Assembly: GCA_002812745.2 (NCBI GenBank)
Contig: NCSJ02000139.1
Location: 42,911 to 106,910, forward strand
DNA: 64,000 bases
Reading direction: 5' to 3'
Origin: Scytalidium lignicola
Lineage: Eukaryota > Ascomycota > Leotiomycetes
Positions within the stretch are counted from its first letter, which is position 1; the number at the start of each line of letters is the position of its first letter. This document shows positions 11,600-21,860 of the stretch, one piece after another. The notes beneath the pieces were generated by a model. The model had not been told where the DNA came from. It ran no database searches and saw only the letters and a program-made list of their open reading frames with translations. Position numbers and translations under genes: made by a program.

Positions 11600-13501
11600 T
11601 CATTCCTCTCCGCCAGCCATTGGACCACCACTGCCAGCTTGTCTAGCAGCTTTAGCGCTACATATATCATCTACTCTCAAAAGTAGGCAAGCAGACTACG
11701 TCATGTATTAGTATTATGTATAAACCAAAAAATGAATATTGCATATACCTCAATCGCTGTCTTGATGCTTTGTTCTTTAACAGCCTCTGGTTCCCATACT
11801 CCGTACTCCTTCATATCAACAATCTTTCCTGTGTCGCCATCTATTCCCCATGTGCTATGGCCCTCAACATGCTTTGCCCGTAACGCAGTAAGAACTCGAA
11901 CAGGGTTAGCTCCAGCGTTCTGGATGAGTGTTCGAGGGATGACTTCTAGGGAATCAGCAACAGCTTTATAAGGCCACTGCTGTACACCCTCGATGCTCTT
12001 CGCCAGTTGGCTTAATCGCACAGCGACAGCCATCTCTGTAGCACCACCACCGGGAGACAATCTAGGATGGAACATAACATTGCGAGCCACAGACATAGCA
12101 TCAGCGAGGTTTCGGTCGATCTCATTTAGAATGTCTTTCGATGGCCCTCGGAGCAATATCGTGCAAGCTCTGGGATTTTTGCATTTCGTAAGGAAGGTGA
12201 AATACTCATCACCTATCTTTTCGATTTCAAAAAGTCCACAGCCTGTGCCAACATCAGATTCCTGAAGATCCTCAACGCGGTTGACAATGGTTGCGCCAGT
12301 AGCTCTAGCTACTCTGTTGTTATCTGTCTTTCTCACACGACGGAGAGCGGTGACATCGGCTTTCATCAAGTAGTGTTGCGCCAAATCTGTAACAAGTCAA
12401 TATAGTCTCCTACCAGGAATTCACAAAAGAGAGCTTACCAGATACACCCTTCTCAGTGATAACCAAATCAGGTTTGACCGCCAGAATGGCATCAACCATA
12501 CGTTTGACTTGTTCCTCCTCAATCTGCAGTATCTTGTTCCAGTCTTCCTCTTTGCTGATTTCGATGTTCGTTTGTGACTCTCCCTTTTTGTATTCTAGAG
12601 TACAATCTAAAAGAACAATTCTAGGATTCTCTATCCTTCGTCTCATCTTAGGATGGGTGATATCCTTGTTGAGCATGACGCCATCTAAAACTCTGCTGTC
12701 TTCAATTTCCCCACCTGGGATTTTCTCAACTCTAGCATATCTCTTGATATCAACTTCTTTCTTGCCACCACCGATATCAAATGTAACTGTTCGTACAGCC
12801 TTCAGTGCTAGGTTGCACATAAGCTCCGACCATCTGGAGACAAATTTGGTGCCAATAGAAGAGGAGATCAGTTGGTACATAGCTTTGTCGTCATCAATAT
12901 CTACTGGCAGAGAGACATCCTCGATAATCTCAAGAGCATCTTTTAAAGCGTGTTTGAAGGCAGATATGATAACCACAGGGTGAATATTTCGCTCTAATTG
13001 TGGAAGGGCCTGCGCAAGGATCTCACCAGCTGCATAAATTAGTCCAACTGTACATCAAAGTTATTAGAAATATCACTGACCAAGAATAATAACGCTAGTA
13101 GTCCCGTCTCCAACTTCTTCATCCTGTGTCCTGCTTAACTCGATCATGCTCTTTGCCGCTGGATGCGAGACTTCGATTTCTCTTAAAATAGCATGGCCGT
13201 CATTCGTCAGGACAATACCTCCCATAGGATCTAACAACATCTTGAGCATGGCCTTGGGACCTAAACATGACCGAATGATATCTGCAACACTTCTCAATAT
13301 TAATCTCTATCCTTTTTGTGTTCCAGTTCGTCTAGCAACTTACGTTTTTGCAGCTGTAATATTAGAGAGCTGAGCCTTCCGTCCTGTTTGCCTTTCACCA
13401 CTCTGGGTATCTGTGAGCTTCAGTCAGTATTCTCCTCTGTATTAAACAGAAAATATGGAGATTTGGAAGCACGCACTCATCACCACAACAGGAGCCTGCA
13501 T
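11600..13501 (-). CDS. CCT3: T-complex protein 1 subunit gamma (CCT3 chaperonin)
   Basis: CCT3 is one of eight subunits of the cytosolic TRiC chaperonin, which folds actin and tubulin using ATP. Six exons on the minus strand are 13501-13477, 13410-13344, 13289-13081, 13029-12439, 12386-11749 and 11695-11600. All phases agree and give about 541 residues. Seen motifs include MQAPVVVM at the start, MLLDPMGGIVLTNDGHAI, the catalytic DEEVGDGTTSV (GDGTT), HPRLSPGGGATEMAV and, in the last exon, LLLRVDDI. The gamma identity rests on the N-terminus and on the MLLDPMGGIVLTND block. The second exon is a 67-nt micro-exon. The donor of intron 3 is a weak GTCAGT. Confidence 0.93.
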
Positions 13502-13997
13502 CTTGAAGGCCTGTTGGAAGACTCCACAAAAACAAAAAGGCTAGATTTATATCTTAAAGGTTCTCTAACAATGTTTGACTTAGGACTCGGCGCAGTAGAC
13601 TCTGTTCAAACTTTTTGGTGGGGTTTGCAGCTTGGAGCTTTGCGCGTGAATGAATTTAGATGTCGCGTTCTAAAATCTCTGTGCACGGACCAGTAGAAGC
13701 TTCTCACCTCTTCAGGATGGCAAGGCTGAGATTTAATAACTCAACAATTTACGGGTTGTTTGCATAGAGAATCTATCTGCCACTCTCACGTATAAAACCA
13801 TTATTAAATGCAATGGATATTATCATGTCTTAATATCTCAAAATTCATTCGAAATTATTGTCTAACTGACAACTTTTATTTCTTGCCTGTGAGGAATAGG
13901 CCTGATGTAAGCCATGGGGTATATTGGTATATCGGTTATATTTATCATACATTATATATTCACATAGAGCTTGATGCCAGCATCAAGATCGCCATAT
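13502..13997. other. Intergenic: CCT3 promoter and SDR 3' flank
   Basis: About 500 bp lie between two minus-strand genes. The part next to CCT3 is mixed and the part next to the SDR stop is AT-rich. No gene-like frame is seen. Confidence 0.5.
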
Positions 13998-15103
13998 CTA
14001 TATTAGTGATTCCTTCTTTCCAACTTCTCTCCCCACAAAGTTCTTCATCGCTGTGTCTACCCCACAGAGTTTCCTAAGGATAGTCTGTACACCAACTGGC
14101 ATTACATTCATCCAATCAACCCATCTTGCATATAACGGCATTGCCAGATTTGCGCTCGAGCCTGAATCGATAGCAGCTATGACCTCCTTAGCTACGTCAA
14201 CAGGTTCAATAACAGGCGCAAAAAAACTTGACGGAGTTCGAACACCATTGAATAATGGAGTGCTCAGCTGTCCAGGGGAGACTAATATAGTCTTGATGTC
14301 TAGGAAAGATTTCAGCTCCGCTGAGATGGATTTGTGCAGCGCGGTGATAGCCGCTTTCGATGCTGAATAGTCAGACAGCTGCGCGGCTCCAACTTGCCCG
14401 AGAACGCTGGACATAGATACTATTGTGCCTTTCTTCTCTCGAATCATGCCGGGAAGGAAGGTCTTAATGGTATAGAAGTGGGACAAGAGATTCACTCGAA
14501 AGTTGCGCTCAATGGCATCAAGATCCAAGTCCATGAGAGATTTACCATTAACAATAGCGGCATTGTTGATTAGAATGGTTGGAGTACCGAGCTGTATTTG
14601 ATTAGCAACGCCATTAAAATAATAACGAGGAAACGCACATCTCTTTCAATCTCAACTGCCACGCGCGCGACTTGTTCTTTATCCCCAACATCACACTTGT
14701 ACGCAGTAACTCCCCTGGCCTCGCCAGCCTCCAGGTCTCTGACATCAAGAACAGCCACTGTTGCGCCTCTCATGCCATATACTTCAGCAATTAATAATCC
14801 TAACCCTGTCGCTCCTCCTGTAATCACGATGACTTCATCCGACAGATCTACCTTGCGGGGTTTCGAGTATGCGATCTGTTTATTAAGAACCCCAAGGAAA
14901 TATAGCATTGTCAAGAACGCGGCATAGCCGATAGTAACTTGCATAGCAGTATGGTGCCATGGCGTAGCCTGCGCACGTAGACAGAGCGGAAGCATCCATG
15001 CTACAAATGGATGAAGAAAGGTTATGTTAAGGACTTTGAGGAAGAGATCGATGGAGAAAGGTTGGGCCCATGGGAGGTCCTGACCTCGGGATGGGTATTC
15101 CAT
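13998..15103 (-). CDS. Membrane-anchored short-chain dehydrogenase/reductase (RDH/17-beta-HSD-like)
   Basis: Two exons (15103-14639 and 14591-13998) with a 47-bp intron give about 352 residues. A hydrophobic N-terminal segment of about residues 45-75 (VTIGYAAFLTMLYFLG) suggests a membrane anchor. The Rossmann domain follows, with cofactor motif TGGATGLG, acidic residue in VLDVRD, LINNAA, catalytic Ser in SMSSVLG and the YSASK active-site Tyr/Lys pair. A tail ends EVGKKESLI. The pattern is close to classical SDRs acting on retinoids, steroids or fatty alcohols at the ER or lipid droplets. The substrate is not determinable. The Asp after the second strand favours NAD(H). Confidence 0.85.
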
Positions 15104-16859
15104 TGTGATATGGCGATATTTGAAAAGAAGAATTAAAAATAGCGAAAGAACAGATAAACAGAAATGATGGAGAAAGAGAAAGACTAGGAATGGCTAGCTA
15201 TATAGTTGCCAAACCTTCGACACGGATGAAACTTGAAACGGTTCGTCGTCGAGGAGCACGTTTGTTTCAGGGCTGCCGTGATCCAGGGCAGTGATTTCAT
15301 TGGCCAATTCTGCTTATATAATATTTTTCATCTCAACGTTTGAATCAACTTCATCTCTCTTAACTTAAAGTCCTGGCCTCACATGCATCAGTACTTATGA
15401 ATAAAAAATTATCAAGAAAGAAATGAATCCAATGTAGTAAGTAGCAGAGCAGATTATTGATCGGATCCTTTACTCAATCATCTAATATTTTGTTCCTCCC
15501 TTCTCATCTACTAGGAGCATAGATGAGCGCAATCGGTAGTCTAACAGCAGAGTCTGAAAATTTCCATTATTCTTATTTATTTCAGCATCACTCTATGTTA
15601 AAAAGTTTCTACTTTCCAATTGCTTATGCAATCTATGGGTGGATTGGAACAAACTCAATGTTCGACCCCTTATCCAAGCATCCCCCCTGTGGCTGAAGGC
15701 TCCGAATCCAATGGGTGAGATTTACCCATCGCTTTATGATAGATGGGTTTACCTTGCCATAAAAAGCCCATAGTCACCACCAAAGGGAGAAGGATGTAGT
15801 TACATTCCCGCGATCCGTGGCGTAATTGAGTGATTCTATACTGTCCCTCTATCTACACCTACTTGCATCCACATTTAAATTCCTTAAATAGAGACCAGTG
15901 TCAAGTGATCTGAAATCCGCTCGCTCATCCTTTAAAGGAAACCACGCTAATTACCAGCCCGGCCGTGGTTGCTCTCCCTTCCAAACCAGAACTACTATAT
16001 CAATTCAAATAAGCAGGATCATTATACCGACCCCCAATGGCGCTGTGGTAGGCAACACAGTCTGGACAATTTGGGCAATAAGTCGTAGAAGGATGGGTCC
16101 TTAAGTCCTCGTCCTGCAAAGGACTGTGGCAGAGATGTAGTGCTGGTTCAACCAGGCGCGAACTCTTTTGCCATCTAGATTAACTTTTTTATATAAATCT
16201 TTTTTCTTTTACAATTAATGTCTGGTGTTTTTCTTTATTATATTCAAAATACTGGGGGAATAAGCGAATGGTGTTTCGGTTGTTGCCTTCGTGTTGACGC
16301 GTAGAGATGAGATACCAAGACACGCGTCTCCCAACTATAAAGCAAAGCTACTCGTATGTTGGTGGTGCTCTCCTAGAGCCATCCCGTCTTTCAATGGCAT
16401 TAAACAAAAAGAAAGGGAAAACCAAGACAGATTAATCTTCGACTTTATCCCCTATTAGTAGCTACATTCCAGAATAAGAAAGTATTTTTCTATATCTGAG
16501 GATTACTATAATGCTTCCAGCCATTTCCTTAGTGACGAAAAACTCAGATTTATGGATAAGGTTTAACTTCTTTGCCTAAACTCCGTTCCTCGTTGATAAG
16601 TCCCCGGCTTGTTTATTCATGAACTTATATAGAGAATGAAAAGACAAGGGGAAATTTGAGAAAGAGCTAAAATAGTGGTTAGGAGCGAAATGCACAGAAT
16701 GATTGGGCTCGACGTCTATCACTGAAACTCAATATGCATCATACACAAATGGCTTGAACAAAGATTATGATCAGGCTTTTGGAATATCGTATCACAATAT
16801 ATCAATTAATTCAAGCAAATTGTCTAATCCCTGTACTAGCCAGCTCCTCTCTCAAGGAG
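15104..16859. other. Intergenic region, nothing recognised
   Basis: About 1.75 kb lie between the SDR start and the sedolisin stop. The sequence is AT-rich, with short frames of at most 77 codons and no family resemblance. A GGTTCAACCAGG element near 16145 looks superficially like a tRNA B box but has no tRNA around it. Confidence 0.5.
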
Positions 16860-18996
16860 CTAAGGCAACCTCAAAAACAGATCCAACATCTTCTGCGTAT
16901 TCGGCGTACCTGGATAAAATACGGTCAGCTGAATAGTCTGGCAATATATAGGTGAAACAGTAAAACAGTAAGAAATAGGGAGATTGCTTCCGAAAAACTT
17001 ACCAAGACCAGTTACAGGATCCCACCCACTAACAGCCTCAAACCCAGTGGTTCCACATCCCTGATTCCCACCACTGGTAATATCATTCATGACTTCTGGG
17101 TGAGAATAAAGCACTGGGTTGATAAACCCAACGGTCGACTTCCCAGCATTCATCCGTGCATTATTAATGATGGTTAGTATACTTCCAAAAGTAGGCGCGC
17201 TAGCAGAAGTCCCATAGACAAAGGTAAAGTTCCCATCGATTGCGACGACATAATTAACACCATTTGCAGAGACATCCGGGATCCCGCGCACTGTTTGGGA
17301 ATTGTTGTAGCGGTCTGCTCCGTATGGAGGGTTGTGGTTCTGGAAGTAGGACTTCATAGCGGCTGATTGATACGATGGGAGAGTGAAGACATTTGAGAAA
17401 CCCCCGCCAGAAAAGATAACACTTTCAGCAGCCTGTTCAGGTTGCGTCACTGATGCTCCGGGATTGACTTGTGTGGCTCCAACCGAGGTGACGTATGGAC
17501 ACGTTCCAGGGAACGTGGGGTTGAACTTCCCACTCGTTCCGTTGTTGAATCCACCAGTGACGGGATCAATGCATACACCTCTGTTTCCCGCAACGCCGAA
17601 ATCGCCGGAGGAATACACGATTGTCACACCTTGAAGGCCTAATTTCATATATTCGTGGCATTGACGTTGCTCATAAAATGGAGTTAGGTCTGCTTCGTTA
17701 TAGCTGTATGATGTGCTGATTGTTTTAGTTGCAGCAAATCCACCACAGTTCTCAGGACCCTGGAAACCTGTTGAATTGAGAGTATCCGGGTAGATACCGT
17801 CTTGAGTTGGATCGTCACCGCCGTCATACGTGCAGTATGAACCATCGATAGCGTCAAGGAAGTTGTTGAAGGAACCACCTTCAATAGGGTCACCTACTTG
17901 ATACAGGGTTACTTGTTGGGGGCCGACCAGGGCCATTGCATATTCAAGGTCGAGATTCTGACTCCAAAATTAGCACATGAAATAGATAAAACACCAATTC
18001 CTCCTTAGATTGTTGACTCACAGATTCGCCATTCAAATCGAAACTAGAGGCTTCTGTTTGTATCACTCCTCCGTCAATGGAGTCCAAGGTCGGTCTTGCT
18101 CCAACTAAAGGTGGAGAGAAGTTCCCGAAGAACATGTCGAGATCACTCGGTACGTACGACTGGGGAGTGTATTCTACAACACCAAAGGAATCTGCATTCT
18201 GTTAATGTGTGAAACTAGCCCTCATCATGGCTCTAGATGTCTTACTCTTTGAATGGGTAGGGATATTATGAGGAATCGAGTACAATGCCCTCAGACAATC
18301 CGGAGTAATAGCAGAATCACAGTTGTCCAAGTCTTTAACTATCCCTTCAGGGACGACTCCTCCTTTCTTAGGAGAGAGCCCATTACCAGGTGATCCAAGG
18401 TTGATCTTAGTCTCGCGGGGGTATACACTCCTCTTTTCGGGCGACTTCTTGACCTGGACATCAAAATGTAGAGTAGGGGTGATGAAGTCAATGTGCTCTG
18501 TAACGTGTTCTGGAACGCTGTAATGCTCACAGGCAATGTGACTCTGGCCACTAGAACTATGTGTATATCGATAATATTTCGTCTGCAGCAAGGCCTCAGC
18601 TTCCGCAACAGTGAGGTTGGCGAGGATCCAATTCAGGCCGCTGGATTGCTTGACACGTCCCGCGTCGATACCAAAATCTGTGAGCCAGGTGGTGACGGCT
18701 TCCACTGCATCTTTGCTGGGAGCAAAAGTGTCTCTGACCTGATCAGCAGTCCAATGTTTACCATAGTTTGGTGACCTAGGATCGGCCACATCCATCAAGA
18801 ATTCCTCACTCATATGCAGATTGCTTTGAGCCAAGGCAATTCGGACGGGTAGTCGGGCTCCACTGTTGATTTCCCCGGTATCTCTCCTCCACATATGCGG
18901 AGGTTTGCTACGGCGCTCATGAATTGTGTGGGAGTTGACTGGCAGGGCGAGTGCTTCTGTCAGGAGACCGCAAACAACAAAGAGAGAGAAATGCAT
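16860..18996 (-). CDS. Secreted sedolisin-family tripeptidyl peptidase (S53)
   Basis: This is an acid serine-carboxyl protease that removes tripeptides or cleaves proteins outside the cell. Exons are 18996-18246, 18191-18022, 17957-17003 and 16909-16860, about 641 residues. The signal peptide is MHFSLFVVCGLLTEALA. A pro-kumamolisin activation domain follows (about 35-190), with PRSPNYGKHWTADQV. In the catalytic domain the Glu lies in LNGES at the end of exon 2 and the Asp in NLDLEYA at the start of exon 3, forming the E-x3-D pair. The oxyanion Asp is in SSGDFGV and the nucleophilic Ser in GTSASAPTFG. The C-terminus reads SGWDPVTGLGTPN, the S53 calcium-site region. All key residues are present, so it should be active. 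Exact subgroup (sedA-D) not assigned. Confidence 0.9.
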
Positions 18997-20528
18997 GATG
19001 AAGAAAGAGATATAGGAGAGTGTATGACCCTGACAAGACTCTCACGAGATTCGATGACTCGATCATCCTTTATATACAACATAGTGAAGTAAGATCACAG
19101 GCTCACTTACCTACTGTACATCATACCCTACCTCTCCTACATAAGCCATCATGCCCTCTCTCGGACAGCTCGACTGCCGTAGATAAGATGCTAGGAATAG
19201 CAGCCTTGTAGATTGGCACCATCTCGTCAACAACATACGGGGATCTGGGGCCCAATAGAGGACGCAAACAAGACGACATGCTTGAGCTGGGTGTGATAAG
19301 GAGATGATGATTGGCGTGCATAGACTCCAGTGACAGCTCGAATTCGTTATCATGCATTATTGTTGACAGGATGAAGGGTTCATGCCGGGGGACTTCGCAT
19401 CTTTGGGATGGTTGACTCCGTCTTCACCACACACCAAAGAAACTGACGCACTCCGCGAGCCTGCAATGATCATGGTAGTAGGGCAGTTGGAGGTCGTGAT
19501 TTGCGTGTTCCTGCATACGATATGCGGGATGGAGGCTTATAGTACAAGTACTATAGTATAATAATTGGGGCTCGCTCGATCATTTGGTCGGGGTCCTGTG
19601 CTGATTCCTTTGCTGCAAGGTGAGCTGCCCCGCACCTGGCCTGCCAGCGCCGCTTCAGCCACGATGGCGATCATGCATGTACAGTCCAGGTCCGTGTACA
19701 GGACCGTTGAACCGTTTCATACTCCCTACTCCTTGCCTGGTCCAGTATTATGCAGTGAGAAGCTTCGAGCGTACAGGTCACCCGTCCTGCATCCAGTGGC
19801 ACAGCAAGTCAACCTAACAGGAGTCAAAAGATGCTGGGCCACACAAGACAACGCATAAACTGATGGCCCTGAAGGGCAAATGAAGACTTTGGTACAGTAC
19901 TGTAACACGGGGATAGGGGAATTGCGCAGACAGCCCACGGCGCGGGTGCTGAGAATCTTTCTTTGCTCTCATCCAGTCATGCTATGCAAGGGTAATCCGA
20001 TACATCAAAGCAATGCCATCCCGAGTACTGCTGTGAGTTGTCGACGTACAATAATGCCTGGTGTTCCTACCTGATACAGTACGGTACGTAAGTACAATAC
20101 CGTATCAGTACTAACTAGTGCTAGTTGATATTCGAGCTCTCTGCACTACCTTTGAGCTACTTCACTACCTCAGTCCATACTACTTATATTGGAAACCACA
20201 ACTACGGTACAAGTTTACAAACCCGCATCCCTCCTCGGTAGCATTACTCCGCCTGTTGAGCTCACTGTGAACGGCCGTGCCTTTGCATTCTACGTACCGT
20301 ACGTCTCCTCCGTACTGAAATGATTTTACCCTCCATAGCTAGCTGCCATATTGGTATCTCCCGCACATCCCCTGTCGTGGTTGAACTTACTTGCCCTCAG
20401 GTAGACGTCATCCTATTTCTCACTCAAGAGTCCATATGAGGCACCCATGCGGCCTTTCCAGCGGAATGTACTGTGCAGCACCTATCGCCGTCTGAATGTA
20501 GTTAATTGTCAGGAATTGAGGTGCTTAT
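18997..20528. other. Gene-poor region upstream of the sedolisin gene
   Basis: No convincing gene is present; open frames of at most 97 codons overlap on both strands. GTAC and CGTACC motifs are unusually frequent between about 19545 and 20315, for example around 20080-20115 and 20293-20320. The flank next to the sedolisin gene must hold its promoter. Confidence 0.5.
19069..19076 (-). promoter_or_regulatory. TATA box of the sedolisin gene
   Basis: On the minus strand the sequence reads TATATAAA, about 75 bases before the sedolisin ATG. It is a consensus TATA element at a typical distance and fits a regulated secreted-protease gene. The assignment is by motif and position only. Confidence 0.5.
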
Positions 20529-20944
20529 GTAATTCCCGGTCCAACCGCTCACTGAGATTTACTGCAAAATCAAGCAAAATTGCGCCCTAGCAAACTTAAC
20601 AACCACAACGCTTTGAGCTGAGTAAAAGTTCAACTATATTATATATTTAAATTTTTTTTAAGTATTTTAACTGTGAATTAATGTATCCTTTTATTTAAGT
20701 TATAATCATAAATTAACCTCATTCTTAAGGCAATTTCTACAATTTCTTGATTATATAACGTAGATATTAACTGAAGAACTTAAAATTCAATATTATATGA
20801 CTAATTTAATATATGAATATAAATTTACAAGTTCTGGTTAAAATTATATATATTTGTTGAAATTTCACAGTGGTTATTTTGCTCGATTTTGCGGTAAATC
20901 TCAGTGAGCCGGTAGACAGGGTGAGCTGGTGGACCGGGAATTAC
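20529..20944. mobile_element. MITE-like element with 15-bp perfect terminal inverted repeats
   Basis: The left end GTAATTCCCGGTCCA (20529-20543) is exactly the reverse complement of 20930-20944. A second inverted pair lies inside: 34 bases at 20547-20580 match 20876-20909 reversed at 32 of 34 positions. Both mismatches are C-to-T or G-to-A at CpG sites on the left arm. The core, about 20620-20870, is extremely AT-rich and has no ORF. TA dinucleotides flank both sides (20526-20527 and 20947-20948), a possible but weak target duplication. Short length, no coding capacity and terminal repeats fit a miniature inverted-repeat transposable element. The parent transposase family is unknown. Confidence 0.7.
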
Positions 20945-21860
20945 GCTAGGAAAGATCTTTCGTGGCTACACTATACGATAATCATACAACAACTATAATA
21001 ACCACAGTTGCCAGACCTCCATATAACCAATCATTCCACTGTGATATATCAAACCTTGACAGTAATGCATGAAAAACCAGCAGGTTAATGGACAACAATA
21101 AAGTTATGGTTTGCATGATTATTTAGAGCCCAGAATGTAATTATGCCAGGGAACTACAGTATTAATTAACAAGTTGCACGGGACTATTATTAGTATGTGA
21201 GACACCGTCGAGTTTCCCTGAATGGATTTGGCTTGTCGATCGATCCAAGTTGTAAATTAGGGATAGGCTGACTGACTACCTTCCTTTCCCGGGCAGTAGA
21301 CCCCCAACTTGGTGTCGATATATGGCCAATGATGAAAATCAACACCATTTAGAAGGCTCCTCGATTTGGTCCTCGCTCCTCGAGAGTTATCCACCATTTC
21401 TTGTATATCGTTAATGCAAAAAATGTAGTCTTACTTGTTCTGTATGATATCAGCTCTCATGTTTTCTGACATGCTTGAGTAGAACTTTAAATTACTATCC
21501 TCTTTATGTCATATCATGGCGTGATATTACTGTTACAGACTAGAATCATCATTGCAATTCATCGTGCAGTTTCTTTCTAATCCCGCTCCAAATAAATTCC
21601 AAATGAAGCAACTGTGAATTCATCATAAGTTCAATTCTGATGCCTCAGGAAGGATGCAGTCTCTGTAATCAGTGTATTTATTTACCTAGTAACTCCGATA
21701 TATCTAGATAAGCATCTCTACTTTAATATCCCATGAACGCCGATTCTCCACATGCCGGTTTTCTTCCCACATTCCCCAATAAATCTAGTTCCAGACACTA
21801 ACACCATGCAGTTTGTATTACTCTCAAGAATAACCATTAACACTTCTTGAATGCACTCAA
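20945..21860. other. Intergenic: MITE flank to 3' end of the PARP-E2 gene
   Basis: This is AT-rich sequence without gene-like frames. The part nearest 21860 is presumably the 3' UTR of the minus-strand PARP-E2 gene. Confidence 0.5.

Noticed and set aside
12456..12983. 175-codon plus-strand ORF opposite CCT3
   Set aside because: It overlaps a firm CCT3 exon on the other strand and resembles no protein.
16140..16165. GGTTCAACC element as a tRNA B box
   Set aside because: No acceptor stem, D arm or anticodon arm can be folded around it.
18191..18201. Acceptor at 18199-18201 for sedolisin exon 2
   Set aside because: It gives the wrong phase. The next AG, seven bases on, gives KNSFGVVEY in frame and a total length divisible by three.
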